This document shows positions 16,400 to 24,359 of a DNA stretch of 64,000 nt, piece after piece. The stretch spans positions 1 through 64,000 of the forward strand of contig DCWA01000030.1 in assembly GCA_002327445.1 (NCBI GenBank). Reading direction: 5' to 3'. This DNA comes from Desulfobacteraceae bacterium UBA2174. GTDB lineage: Bacteria > Desulfobacterota > Desulfobacteria > Desulfobacterales > UBA2174. Under the pieces are notes generated by a model that saw only the letters and a program-made list of their open reading frames with translations, was not told the DNA's origin and ran no database searches. The position numbers and the translations under genes are program-made. Within the stretch, counting starts at the first letter, position 1, and the number at the start of each line of letters is the position of its first letter.

Positions 16400-17425
16400 A
16401 TGGATCTGTCGACCAACTACATGGGGCTGAAATTGGCAAGCCCCATCATCGCCGGCAGCTCGGGGTTCACCAGTTCGGTGGAAAAGGTCAAGGCGTTGGC
16501 CGATAACGGCGCCGGAGCGGTGGTGCTCAAATCGATCTTCGAAGAGGAAATCCACTACGAGTATGCCGACTTCATAAAGGAATTCAAAGAGATCCCCGGC
16601 GCGCCGCCCTTTTTTGAGCACAATGGCCAACTGAGCCCCATCGAGTACTACGACTACCTGATCCGTGAAGAAAATCTGAAAAAGTACATCTCCCTGATTC
16701 AGGGCTGCAAGGCGGCGGTGGGCATCCCGGTGATCGCGAGCATAAACTGCTTCTTCCACTCGGTGGAATGGCTCGCCTACGCGCGCCAGATCGAGCGTGC
16801 CGGAGCCGACGCCCTGGAGCTGAACATGTTCTTCCCGCCGACCGATTTCGAGCACTCGGCCGCGGAAAAGGAAGCGCTCTACTTCACCATCGTCGAGAAG
16901 GTCACCGAGACGGTCAAGATCCCCGTGGCGCTGAAAATCAGCCCCTATTTCACCAACCTGGGGCCGATGATCAAACGGTTGTCCAACAGCGGCGTGAAAG
17001 CCCTGGTGCTCTTCAATCGTTTTTTCAGCCCGGACTTCGACATCGACAAGTTGGAAGTCAAACCCTCCTTCGTCTTCAGCACGCCGGCGGAACTCTCCAT
17101 GCCGCTGCGATGGATCGCCATCATGGCCAACAAGGTCGACTGCCACCTGGCAGGCTCCACCGGGGTCCACGATGCGACGGCGGTGATCAAGCTGCTGCTG
17201 GCCGGCGCCGATGCCGTGCAAACCGCCTCCGGCCTCTACCAGAACGGCCCCGCGCACATCAAAACCCTGCGCGACGGGCTCGAAGGCTGGATGGCGGGCA
17301 AACGCTTCCGCAACCTGGCGGACTTCAAAGGAAAATTGAGCCAGGCCCACAGCGCCGATCCCGCCGTCTTCGAGCGGGCCCAGTTCATGCGCTATTTCGG
17401 CGGCAAGAAGAACGTCACCTTGTAA
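16400..17425 (+). CDS. Dihydroorotate-dehydrogenase-like flavoprotein
   Basis: A 341-residue FMN TIM barrel of the dihydroorotate dehydrogenase superfamily. It has MGLKLASPIIAGSSG at the FMN-binding N-terminus, VIASINCFFHSVEW, ALKISPYFTNL (barrel lysine) and DCHLAGSTGVHDATAVIKLLLAGADAVQTASGLYQNG for phosphate binding. It differs from true PyrD in the catalytic loop and carries a long insertion around residues 60-95, so it may act on another substrate. AAGGAGGCACGC precedes the ATG. It sits between a repeat and the hcp operon. Confidence 0.85.
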   Translation: MDLSTNYMGLKLASPIIAGSSGFTSSVEKVKALADNGAGAVVLKSIFEEEIHYEYADFIKEFKEIPGAPPFFEHNGQLSPIEYYDYLIREENLKKYISLIQGCKAAVGIPVIASINCFFHSVEWLAYARQIERAGADALELNMFFPPTDFEHSAAEKEALYFTIVEKVTETVKIPVALKISPYFTNLGPMIKRLSNSGVKALVLFNRFFSPDFDIDKLEVKPSFVFSTPAELSMPLRWIAIMANKVDCHLAGSTGVHDATAVIKLLLAGADAVQTASGLYQNGPAHIKTLRDGLEGWMAGKRFRNLADFKGKLSQAHSADPAVFERAQFMRYFGGKKNVTL

Positions 17426-17448
17426 CCGTCAAAAAAACTTTTCGTTGG

Positions 17449-17462
17449 TTGCGCCGGCGCAA
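17449..17462. promoter_or_regulatory. 14-bp palindrome upstream of the hcp operon
   Basis: TTGCGCCGGCGCAA lies 87 bp before the DUF1858 start. It is identical to 10805-10818. Its position, symmetry and proximity to hcp suggest a binding site for a nitrosative-stress Crp/Fnr regulator, perhaps the one encoded at 9909-10625. Confidence 0.6.
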
Positions 17463-17548
17463 AGACCGGTCCTGATTTTGTCTCTATTTTACGAGTCGAG
17501 CTTACGGACGCAGGTGAGGACCGCGTCCCCATCGCCAAGGAACCATTG

Positions 17549-17770
17549 ATGTCAGAACCACTGAGCTCCAATACCCTCGTCAAGGATGTCCTGGACGGCC
17601 ACCCGGAAGCGGTCAGGGCCTTCATCGAACTCGGGCTGATGTGCGTCGGCTGCCCGGTGGCGGCTTTCCACACCCTGGCCGATGCGGCCCGCGAACACGA
17701 CCGCGACCTTGCCGAACTGCTGTGCATCTTGAGGCGCCGCCTGGAAAACGCCGTCCAGGGGCCATGTTGA
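17549..17770 (+). CDS. DUF1858 redox-disulfide protein, Hcp-associated
   Basis: A 73-residue protein with LVKDVLDGHPEAVRAFIELGLMCVGCPVAAFHTLADAAREH. The CVGC dithiol follows a short helical region, which is the hallmark of the hybrid-cluster-associated DUF1858 family. It is thought to act as a small redox or ligand-binding partner. ATG 17549 follows CAAGGAACC. It lies 52 bp upstream of hcp, the usual gene order, and shares the palindromic control site. Confidence 0.88.
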   Translation: MSEPLSSNTLVKDVLDGHPEAVRAFIELGLMCVGCPVAAFHTLADAAREHDRDLAELLCILRRRLENAVQGPC

Positions 17771-17822
17771 AACGCTCGGGACAAATGACGACAGACCAAT
17801 GACCAACGAAAGGAGATCGACC

Positions 17823-19466
17823 ATGTTTTGTTTTCAATGCCAGGAAACCGCCAAGAACCAAGGTTGTACCATCAAGGGCGTCTGCGGCAAGCCGGAAGAG
17901 ACCGCCGACCTGCAGGACCTGCTGATCTACGTATGCAAGGGAATCGGCGTTTACGGAGAAAAACTCAAGCAGGCCGGCACGGTGGACAAGCAGGCGGCCC
18001 ATTTCATCGCCAAGGCCCTGTTCACCACCATCACCAACGTGGCCTGGAACGACGACGTGCTGATCGACCGGATCCGTGAGGGTCTCAAGGTCCGGGATGC
18101 GGTCAAGGCCAAGGCCGGCGCCGTTTCCGGCAACCTTCCCGACTGCGCCACCTGGGCGGCCACCGACCGCCAGGCGATCCTTGACAAGGCCCTGTCCGAC
18201 GAGGTGCGCATCACCGCCGCCGCAAACGAGGATGTCCGCTCCCTGCGCGAGCTGCTCGTCATCGGCCTCAAGGGCATCGCCGCCTACGCCGACCATGCCG
18301 CGATCCTCGGCTACGAAAAGGACGAGATCAACGGATTCCTCATGGAGGCCCTGGAATCGACCACCCGAAATCTTTCGGTGGACGAAATGGTGGGGATGGT
18401 GATGAAGGCCGGCAACACCGCCGTGTCCACCATGGCCTTGCTCGACGAAGCCAACACCACCACCTATGGCCACCCGGAAATCAGCCAGGTGAACATCGGC
18501 GTGGGCAAGAACCCGGGCATCCTCATCAGCGGCCACGATCTCAAGGACATGGCCGAACTGCTGGCGCAGACCGAGGGCACCGGCGTGGACGTGTACACCC
18601 ACGGCGAGATGCTGCCGGCCAACTACTACCCGGCCTTCAAGAAATACAAGCACTTCGTGGGCAACTACGGTTCCTCCTGGTGGCATCAGAACAAGGAGTT
18701 CGAGTCGTTCAACGGGCCGGTCCTGCTCACCACCAACTGCCTGGTGCCGTTGAAGAAGGAGAATACGTACCTCGACCGTCTCTACACCACCGGCGTGGTC
18801 TCCTACGTCGGCGCTACCCATATCCCCGACCGGCCGGCCGGCGGCAAGAAGGACTTTTCGGCCCTGATCGCAAAGGCCAAGACCTGCCCGCCGCCCACCG
18901 AGATCGAAACCGGCACCATCGTGGGCGGTTTTGCCCGCAACCAGGTCCTGGCCCTGGCCGACAAGGTGATCGCGGCGGTCAAATCCGGCGCCATCAAGCG
19001 CTTCGTGGTCATGGCGGGCTGCGACGGCCGCCAGAAGTCGCGCGGCTACTACACCGAAGTGGCCGAAAACCTGCCCAAGGACACGGTGATCCTCACCGCC
19101 GGCTGCGCCAAGTACCGCTACAACAAGCTCAACCTGGGCGACATCGGCGGCATCCCCCGGGTGCTGGACGCCGGCCAGTGTAACGACAGCTACTCCCTGG
19201 CCGTCATCGCCCTGAAGCTCAAGGAAGCCTTCGGCCTGAACGACATCAACGAGCTGCCGGTCTCCTACGACATCGCCTGGTACGAGCAGAAAGCCGTGGC
19301 CGTGCTGCTGGCCCTGCTGGCCCTCGGTGTCAAGGGGATCCGCCTCGGCCCCACCCTGCCCGCCTTCCTGTCGCCCAATGTGGCCCGGGTTCTAGTGGAC
19401 AAGTTCGACATCAAGCCCATCGGTACGGTGCAGGATGACATCGCCGCCATGATGGCCGGCAAGTAG
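17823..19466 (+). CDS. hcp: Hydroxylamine reductase / hybrid cluster protein, class I
   Basis: A 547-residue Fe-S protein that reduces hydroxylamine or NO under nitrosative stress. The N-terminal cysteines C3, C6, C15 and C21 (MFCFQCQETAKNQGC...C) give the CX2CX8CX5C pattern of class I anaerobe-type proteins. Hybrid-cluster ligands are visible in GILISGHDL, YTHGEMLPANYYP, LLTTNCLVP, VMAGCDGRQ and LTAGCAKYRYN. The start is fixed by GAAAGGAGATCGACC and the MFCFQC motif. The neighbours are DUF1858 upstream and a DUF2284 protein 6 bp downstream, consistent with an operon. Confidence 0.97.
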   Translation: MFCFQCQETAKNQGCTIKGVCGKPEETADLQDLLIYVCKGIGVYGEKLKQAGTVDKQAAHFIAKALFTTITNVAWNDDVLIDRIREGLKVRDAVKAKAGAVSGNLPDCATWAATDRQAILDKALSDEVRITAAANEDVRSLRELLVIGLKGIAAYADHAAILGYEKDEINGFLMEALESTTRNLSVDEMVGMVMKAGNTAVSTMALLDEANTTTYGHPEISQVNIGVGKNPGILISGHDLKDMAELLAQTEGTGVDVYTHGEMLPANYYPAFKKYKHFVGNYGSSWWHQNKEFESFNGPVLLTTNCLVPLKKENTYLDRLYTTGVVSYVGATHIPDRPAGGKKDFSALIAKAKTCPPPTEIETGTIVGGFARNQVLALADKVIAAVKSGAIKRFVVMAGCDGRQKSRGYYTEVAENLPKDTVILTAGCAKYRYNKLNLGDIGGIPRVLDAGQCNDSYSLAVIALKLKEAFGLNDINELPVSYDIAWYEQKAVAVLLALLALGVKGIRLGPTLPAFLSPNVARVLVDKFDIKPIGTVQDDIAAMMAGK

Positions 19467-19472
19467 AACAAA

Positions 19473-20189
19473 ATGGACGACGAAGCCCTGGTTCGGCTTG
19501 CCCGCGACCTGGGTGCCAGCGACGCGGCGGCGGTGGCCGCCGCGTCCATCGTCGTCGACGATGCCCTCGCCGGACGCTGTGCCCCGGTCGCCTGCCCGTT
19601 TTACGGCCGTTCGGCCGGCTGCCCGCCCCACGTTTCCGGTCCGTACGCCTTCCGTTCCTGGCTGAAAGCTTTCTCCACAGGATTGGTCATCAGAATCGAC
19701 GTCCCTGCCGCACTGCTCCGCACGGGCCGCTGCGAGACGCATTTTCGCCGGCTCCATTGCATCGCCGCCGCCGTTGAACGGCAGGCCGCGGCCCGGGGCA
19801 CTGGCAATGCCATGGCCTTTGCCGGAGGCGCCTGCAAGCAGCTCTTCTGCGCCGGAGATCCCGATTGCGCCGTCATCGCCCACGGCGCCCCCTGCCGCCA
19901 TCCCGACTGCGCCAGGCCGTCGATGTCCGGTTTCGGCGTCGATGTCGCCCGCCTCATGGCCGCCGCGGGATGGACCTTCACCCCGTTGACCGCCGCCAGC
20001 CGTCCTGCGAATGCACCGACAGCCCCGATTTGCGCCCTGGTGCTGGTGGGACGACTCACCGCCGGACCGCGGCCCCGTCAAAGTTTTGCCAACATCCATG
20101 AGCACTTAGGAGGGATCTTTCCGGTTAATGAGTTTCCTCCCGCCGGTGTCCTGGACTGCAGATCCCTCGTCGTAAACTCCTCGGGATGA
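19473..20189 (+). CDS. DUF2284 predicted metal-binding protein
   Basis: A 238-residue cysteine-rich protein. Cysteines are grouped as CPFYGRSAGCPPH near residue 41, then ETHFRRLHC, and CKQLFC..GDPDCAV...CRHPDCARPSMSGFGVDV around residues 120-150, the DUF2284 pattern that suggests a metal or Fe-S site. Function is unknown; genes of this family often sit beside Hcp or corrinoid genes. It starts 6 bp after hcp. Its last 15 or so residues (VLDCRSLVVNSSG) are encoded by a dispersed repeat, so the native C-terminus was probably altered by repeat arrival. Confidence 0.78.
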   Translation: MDDEALVRLARDLGASDAAAVAAASIVVDDALAGRCAPVACPFYGRSAGCPPHVSGPYAFRSWLKAFSTGLVIRIDVPAALLRTGRCETHFRRLHCIAAAVERQAAARGTGNAMAFAGGACKQLFCAGDPDCAVIAHGAPCRHPDCARPSMSGFGVDVARLMAAAGWTFTPLTAASRPANAPTAPICALVLVGRLTAGPRPRQSFANIHEHLGGIFPVNEFPPAGVLDCRSLVVNSSG

Positions 20190-20437
20190 CACTTTTTCGG
20201 AGTGCCTAAAATTACGAGTGACTAAAGTGACTAAAGTGGTGGAGTCGCTTCGCTCCGGTTTTTATATAACTAACAGGATTCCTTCACTTTAGCTCACTTT
20301 CGTCACTTTAGTTCACTTGACACTTGAATTTTCCCGTGTCATTCCGAACGTCAGTGAGGAATCTGCAGTTGAGAAGATCGGCGGAAAACGGTGACATTGG
20401 GCAAAAAAGTGGCATAGGCTCTTGCTTTGACAGAGCC
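20141..20437. repeat. Composite ~300-bp dispersed element, copy A
   Basis: The unit is, in order, a REP-like arm ending CTCCTCGGGATGAC, an iterated AGTGACTAAAG block, a core hairpin GGAGTCGCTTCGCTCC with TTTTTATATAAC, a facing CACTTTAGCTCAC block, a GTCATTCCGAACGTC arm, and a conserved tail through GACATT to CTTTGACAGAG. Its reverse complement is present at 55970-56305 over the full length. It encodes no protein. No target-site duplication could be established by eye. Confidence 0.85.
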
Positions 20438-20459
20438 CTGATCGCCGGGCCGCTGCGAC

Positions 20460-20488
20460 TTGACAGGAGCGCCGGTTTTCTCTAATTT
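20460..20488 (+). promoter_or_regulatory. Promoter of the cobalamin riboswitch leader
   Basis: TTGACA (20460-20465), a 17-bp spacer and TAATTT (20483-20488) place a transcription start a few bases before the riboswitch. Confidence 0.75.
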
Positions 20489-20494
20489 TATAAA

Positions 20495-20685
20495 GAATTA
20501 GACGGTGCCGAAAGGCCCAACAGGGAATTCCGTGGAAATCGGAAGCGGTCCCGCCGCTGTAATCCCGCCGCAGCGCCGATCCGGCGCGCGGAACCCGTTT
20601 CGGGCAAAACCAACGCCACTGCCTCGCCGCCAAACGAGGTGGGAAGGCCGCCCGGCGGGCGGGTGAGCCAGAAGACCTGCCGTCG
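20495..20685 (+). promoter_or_regulatory. Cobalamin riboswitch
   Basis: All conserved cobalamin aptamer segments are present in order: GGTGCC near the 5' end, ACAGGGAATTCCGTGGAAAT, GCGGTCCCGCCGCTGTAAT, then GCCACTG, GGTGGGAAGGC and the 3' box GTGAGCCAGAAGACCTGCC. It is followed about 70 bp later by an intrinsic terminator, which points to transcriptional OFF control when B12 is abundant. The first downstream gene is at 21099, so the target would be the TonB/Exb operon and, by read-through, its receptor. Confidence 0.93.
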
Positions 20686-20754
20686 AAGTCAGATGCCTCC
20701 CTCCCGCGGGGAAAGGTGGGGGAAGGCAGTCCGGGGGCCAAGAAAACCGGGTGC

Positions 20755-20796
20755 AGCCCTTTGAGCGGATCATACGCGCAAAGGGCTTTTTCTATT
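20755..20796 (+). terminator. Intrinsic terminator of the riboswitch
   Basis: Stem AGCCCTTTG (20755-20763) / CAAAGGGCT (20779-20787) followed by TTTTTCTATTT. It lies between the aptamer and the operon, where a riboswitch expression platform is expected. Confidence 0.88.
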
Positions 20797-21098
20797 TCCC
20801 CTCTTGACAGTCGCGAAGCAATCATGACAAAGATCTTCCCGTTTCAAGGCAGGGGCATCGCCGGCCGATTCCTTTCAACAGGTGTTAGGAAAACACCGTG
20901 GTCAATCGGCGTTTTGCCACTGGACAATCGGTTGATCCATGGGACTACCGCATCCCTGACGCGGATGGCCCATCCAACAAGGCCTGGAAGGTCTCTGGGG
21001 GAAAGAATTCCACCGGCGGCTTTTCGGGCTTTTTCTTTTTCGGGCCAGAGCCTGAAGCAAAACGGCGGCCAACCGCCGTCCGAGAGATGGAGGATGAA
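20797..21098 (+). other. ~300-bp leader between riboswitch terminator and operon
   Basis: No convincing gene. Small hairpins are visible, including GGTGTTAGGAAAACACC (20880-20896), a TGGTCAA/TTGATCCA pairing and ACGGCGG/CCGCCGT at 21062-21079 just before the ribosome binding site. An unusually long leader after a terminator may hide a second regulatory RNA. I could not match it to a known class. Confidence 0.4.
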
Positions 21099-21881
21099 GT
21101 GAGGCATCGCTGGAAGGTCCTCGGCACGCTGTTGGCGCTGCTGGGATTTTTGATACCGCCGCCGTCGGGCCAGGCCGAAACTTCGGACCTCGGAACGCAG
21201 GTCCAGCGCCAGGTGCGGGAGGCCATCGCCATTCAACAGGACACCCAGAAATCCGAGGCCGGGTGGCGCGAGGAACGCGAGCGCCTGCTGGCGGCCTACG
21301 AAAGTCTCCGGCAGAATCGGGAGCGCCTGAAGGCCCAAAACCAGGTCCTGGCCGAACAAACCGCCGCCGCCGAGGCCCGTGTCGCAGCCAGGCAGACCGA
21401 GCTGGCGGCCGTCGAGGAAATGGCCGCCCGGGTCCAGCCCTTCGTCGAGAACCTGATCCGGCAGCTCGCCCGGATCATCGAGGAGGATCTGCCGTTTCTG
21501 GCCGCCGAACGGCGCCAGCGTCTGGAGCGCCTCCAGGCGTTGCAGAACGACCCGCAGGTGACCGCCAGCGAAAAGCTGCGCAAGGTGTTCGAGGCGCTGC
21601 TGGTGGAGACCGAATACGGCCACACCATCGAGGTCAGCCAGGAAACCGTCACCGTGGCGGGCAGCCCGATCCTGGCCAACATCTTCCGCCTCGGGCGCCT
21701 CGGCCTCTACTACCAGAGCCTGGACCACCGGTCCTGCGGCTTCTACAACATTGCCACCGCCGCCTGGCAACCCCTGGACGACGGGGAGAACCGCACCCTT
21801 CAGAACGCCATCGAAATAGGCGCCAAACAACGGCCGGTGCAGCTCCTTGCGATGCCGATAGGAAGGATCCAGCCGCGATGA
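21099..21881 (+). CDS. Periplasmic DUF3450 protein of a TonB/Exb system
   Basis: A 260-residue exported protein. The GTG at 21099 is chosen because GGAGG lies 5 bp upstream; an in-frame ATG at 21087 is the alternative. A signal peptide (VLGTLLALLGFLIPPPSGQAET) is followed by a coiled coil (residues about 30-110, rich in Arg, Glu and Ala) and then a compact domain ending with LGLYYQSLDHRSCGFYN. DUF3450 proteins regularly precede long ExbB genes in marine-type TonB systems and probably steady the motor in the periplasm. The stop overlaps the next start as ATGA. Confidence 0.82.
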   Translation: MRHRWKVLGTLLALLGFLIPPPSGQAETSDLGTQVQRQVREAIAIQQDTQKSEAGWREERERLLAAYESLRQNRERLKAQNQVLAEQTAAAEARVAARQTELAAVEEMAARVQPFVENLIRQLARIIEEDLPFLAAERRQRLERLQALQNDPQVTASEKLRKVFEALLVETEYGHTIEVSQETVTVAGSPILANIFRLGRLGLYYQSLDHRSCGFYNIATAAWQPLDDGENRTLQNAIEIGAKQRPVQLLAMPIGRIQPR

Positions 21882-23317
21882 GCCCCCTCGCAAGATGGCT
21901 TCTGACGATGGGGATAACCCTGGCTCTCCAGGCGCCCCTGGTCTTTGGGCAGGACATGCGCCAACTTCAGACCCGGGCCCGGGACGCCCGCCAGGCCCTG
22001 GTAGAAAAGGCCGAGGCCGAAAAACGGGCCGCCGAGCAGGCCGCTGCGGAAAGCCGGGCCAGGATCGCCGCCGATCGCGACAGCCTCCAGCGAGCCGTGG
22101 CGGAACTGGAAACGGAGGTCAAACAGTTGGAGGCGCAGGGGCGCCGGCTGTCGGCCAAGGCCGAAGCCCTGGCCCGGGCCGAAGGGGACCTGGGCAGCCG
22201 CCTCTCCGAAACCGACAGCGTGGTGCGCGAGATGGTGGGCGTCGTGCGGACCAATGCCAAGGATATCGACGCCTTGGTCTCGCAAAGTCTCCAGACCGCC
22301 TTCCTGGCCGAGGACATCCAGTTTTTACAGGACATCGCCAGCGAGTCCCGTTTTCCGGACATGGGAACCATGGAGCGCATGGCCTCCACTCTGCTGGCGA
22401 CAGCTCGCGGCGCCGGGGAAGTGGCGGTCCGCCAGGGCCGAATCGTCGACCGCGCAGGCCGCCAGTCCCCGGCCGAGGTGCTGACCATCGGCGATTTCAC
22501 CGCAGCCTACCGGACGGCCGACGAAGTGGGCTTTCTGGGCTATTCGGCCGCCAGCCGATCCCTCTACGCCCTATCGCGGCTCCCGTCCCGGAGCACCGCC
22601 CGCCAGATCGCCGCATTCATGGACGGACGCAGCGACAGCGTGCCCATGGACATCTCCCGCGGCGGGGCACTGCGCCAGCTCATTCAACACGTCACCTTCT
22701 GGCAGCGGATCCCCCAGGGTGGCCCCATCGGATGGATCATCGTGGCGACCTTCGGCGCCGGGCTCCTGATCGTCATCGAGCGCCTCATCGCATTCCGGCG
22801 CAAGAGCTTCGACGGCCAAGCGCTGCTGGATCGCATCGAAGCCCTGGCGGCGGAGCGCAACTGGGAAGCCTGCAAGGAGGCCTGCCGGCGCCATGTCGGC
22901 AAACCCCTGGCCCGCGTCCTGATGGCCGGCCTGGAAGGCTGCCGCCTGCAACGCGAGGAACTGGAAAACGTGCTTCAGGAAGCCATCCTCAGGGAAGTCC
23001 CGTCCCTGGAGCGCTTCCTGTCCACGTTGGGAATGCTGGCCGCCATCGCCCCCCTGCTCGGCCTTCTGGGAACGGTGACGGGCATGATCAACACCTTCCA
23101 TGTCATCACCATGCACGGCGCCGGAGACCCGCGCCTGATGTCCGCGGGCATATCCGAGGCCCTGGTGACGACCATGCTCGGCCTGATCACCGCCATCCCG
23201 TTTCTCTTCGTTCACACCCTGCTGAGCCGCAGAGCCGATACGGCCATCACCCAGATGGAGGAAAAAGCGGTGGCCCTGGTCAACATCGTCCAGAAAAACG
23301 GCGGGTGCGATGCTTAG
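21878..23317 (+). CDS. Long ExbB/TolQ-type proton channel with periplasmic domain
   Basis: A 479-residue protein, about twice the size of ordinary ExbB. The N-terminus is a signal peptide (MSPLARWLLTMGITLALQAP), then a coiled coil (about 27-105) and a periplasmic domain to about 270. The MotA/TolQ/ExbB channel follows: GGPIGWIIVATFGAGLLIVIERLIAF, then LSTLGMLAAIAPLLGLLGTVTGMI and LVTTMLGLITAIPFLFVHTLL. It would use the proton gradient to energise TonB. It is coupled by ATGA to the DUF3450 gene and overlaps the next gene by 8 bp. Confidence 0.88.
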   Translation: MSPLARWLLTMGITLALQAPLVFGQDMRQLQTRARDARQALVEKAEAEKRAAEQAAAESRARIAADRDSLQRAVAELETEVKQLEAQGRRLSAKAEALARAEGDLGSRLSETDSVVREMVGVVRTNAKDIDALVSQSLQTAFLAEDIQFLQDIASESRFPDMGTMERMASTLLATARGAGEVAVRQGRIVDRAGRQSPAEVLTIGDFTAAYRTADEVGFLGYSAASRSLYALSRLPSRSTARQIAAFMDGRSDSVPMDISRGGALRQLIQHVTFWQRIPQGGPIGWIIVATFGAGLLIVIERLIAFRRKSFDGQALLDRIEALAAERNWEACKEACRRHVGKPLARVLMAGLEGCRLQREELENVLQEAILREVPSLERFLSTLGMLAAIAPLLGLLGTVTGMINTFHVITMHGAGDPRLMSAGISEALVTTMLGLITAIPFLFVHTLLSRRADTAITQMEEKAVALVNIVQKNGGCDA

Positions 23318-23921
23318 CTTCCTCGACGCCCGGTATCGCGACGTCGCCGACTACCTGGCGGCCGGCGGCCCCGTCATGCTCCCGCTGGCGCTGGTGAGTC
23401 TGGCCATGTGGCTGCTCATCGCCGACCGGCTGATGTACTTCCGGAGGCTTCACCGCAAGAACATGAGTCGCCGGGAAGCCGCGGATCACATCCGGCGCAA
23501 CCGGAGGCCGGATCCGGCTCGCTACCAGGGGGTGGTCTTTTCCCTCGTGGACAGGTTTCTGCAGCGCCGGGGCGGAAAGCCCGAAATCGACCGTTTCATC
23601 CTGGAGGAAACGGCGATGACCATCGACCATCGCCTGGACGACCATCTGAACACCATCAAGGTGCTCTCGCGCCTGGCGCCGTTGCTCGGCCTGCTGGGAA
23701 CCGTGACCGGGATGATCGATACTTTCGAGGTCTTGACCCTTTTCGGCACCGGCAACCCCAACGGCATGGCCAGCGGCATTTCCGAGGCCCTGATCACCAC
23801 GGAAACCGGTCTGGTGGTGGCAATCCCCGGCTTTTACATGCAGTCGTTTCTCGACCGCCGGGCCCGCAACCTGAAGCAGACGCTGCGCAATGCCGGTTTT
23901 CATCTGCGCCGCACTCTATAG
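23310..23921 (+). CDS. exbB: ExbB/TolQ-type proton channel
   Basis: A 203-residue ordinary-length ExbB. There are three membrane segments: GGPVMLPLALVSLAMWLLIADRL near the N-terminus, LSRLAPLLGLLGTVTGMIDTF and LITTETGLVVAIPGFYMQSFL. The GLLGTVTGM motif of the MotA/TolQ/ExbB family is intact. It overlaps the long ExbB gene by 8 bp and is 18 bp before exbD. Two ExbB-type subunits in one operon imply a hetero-oligomeric or dual motor. Confidence 0.92.
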   Translation: MLSFLDARYRDVADYLAAGGPVMLPLALVSLAMWLLIADRLMYFRRLHRKNMSRREAADHIRRNRRPDPARYQGVVFSLVDRFLQRRGGKPEIDRFILEETAMTIDHRLDDHLNTIKVLSRLAPLLGLLGTVTGMIDTFEVLTLFGTGNPNGMASGISEALITTETGLVVAIPGFYMQSFLDRRARNLKQTLRNAGFHLRRTL

Positions 23922-23939
23922 GATGCAAGGAATAGAGCC

Positions 23940-24359
23940 ATGTTGAACGTCACGGCGGCCCGGCGCGGCCGGCGCAAGGACAGCGACCTGAACATGACAC
24001 CGCTCATCGACATGATGTTCATCCTGCTGCTGTTCTTTCTGGTGACGATGAATGCGGTCATCGAAACCGGCATCGACGTCTCGCGGCCCACCGCGGCCAC
24101 GGCCGCCAGCCAGGCCAAGGCGGCGATCCTGATCGCCGTGGATGAAAACGACCGCATCTTTTTCGATCGGCGGGAAATCGACGTACGGGCGGTGCGCGCC
24201 AACGTGGAGCGCGCCCTGGCGGAAAGCCCGGAAAGCGCCGTGGTGGTAGTGGCCGACCGGAACAGCAACACCGGCACGGCCATTCTGGTGATGGACGGCT
24301 GCCGCCTGGCTGGCGCCACCGATGTATCGCTGGCGGCCAGCCTGCCAGAGGGGCAATGA
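23940..24359 (+). CDS. exbD: ExbD/TolR-type motor subunit
   Basis: A 139-residue protein with one N-terminal membrane helix. NMTPLIDMMFILLLFFLVTM carries the conserved proton-relay aspartate (PLID). The periplasmic domain follows with VDENDRIFFDRREID and VVVVADRNSNTG. It partners the upstream ExbB proteins. Its stop overlaps the tonB start as ATGA. Confidence 0.94.
   Translation: MLNVTAARRGRRKDSDLNMTPLIDMMFILLLFFLVTMNAVIETGIDVSRPTAATAASQAKAAILIAVDENDRIFFDRREIDVRAVRANVERALAESPESAVVVVADRNSNTGTAILVMDGCRLAGATDVSLAASLPEGQ

Noticed and set aside
21263..21877. N-terminal extension of the long ExbB in frame from 21263
   Set aside because: It reads the DUF3450 gene out of frame; the ATGA overlap and signal peptide at 21878 mark the true start.
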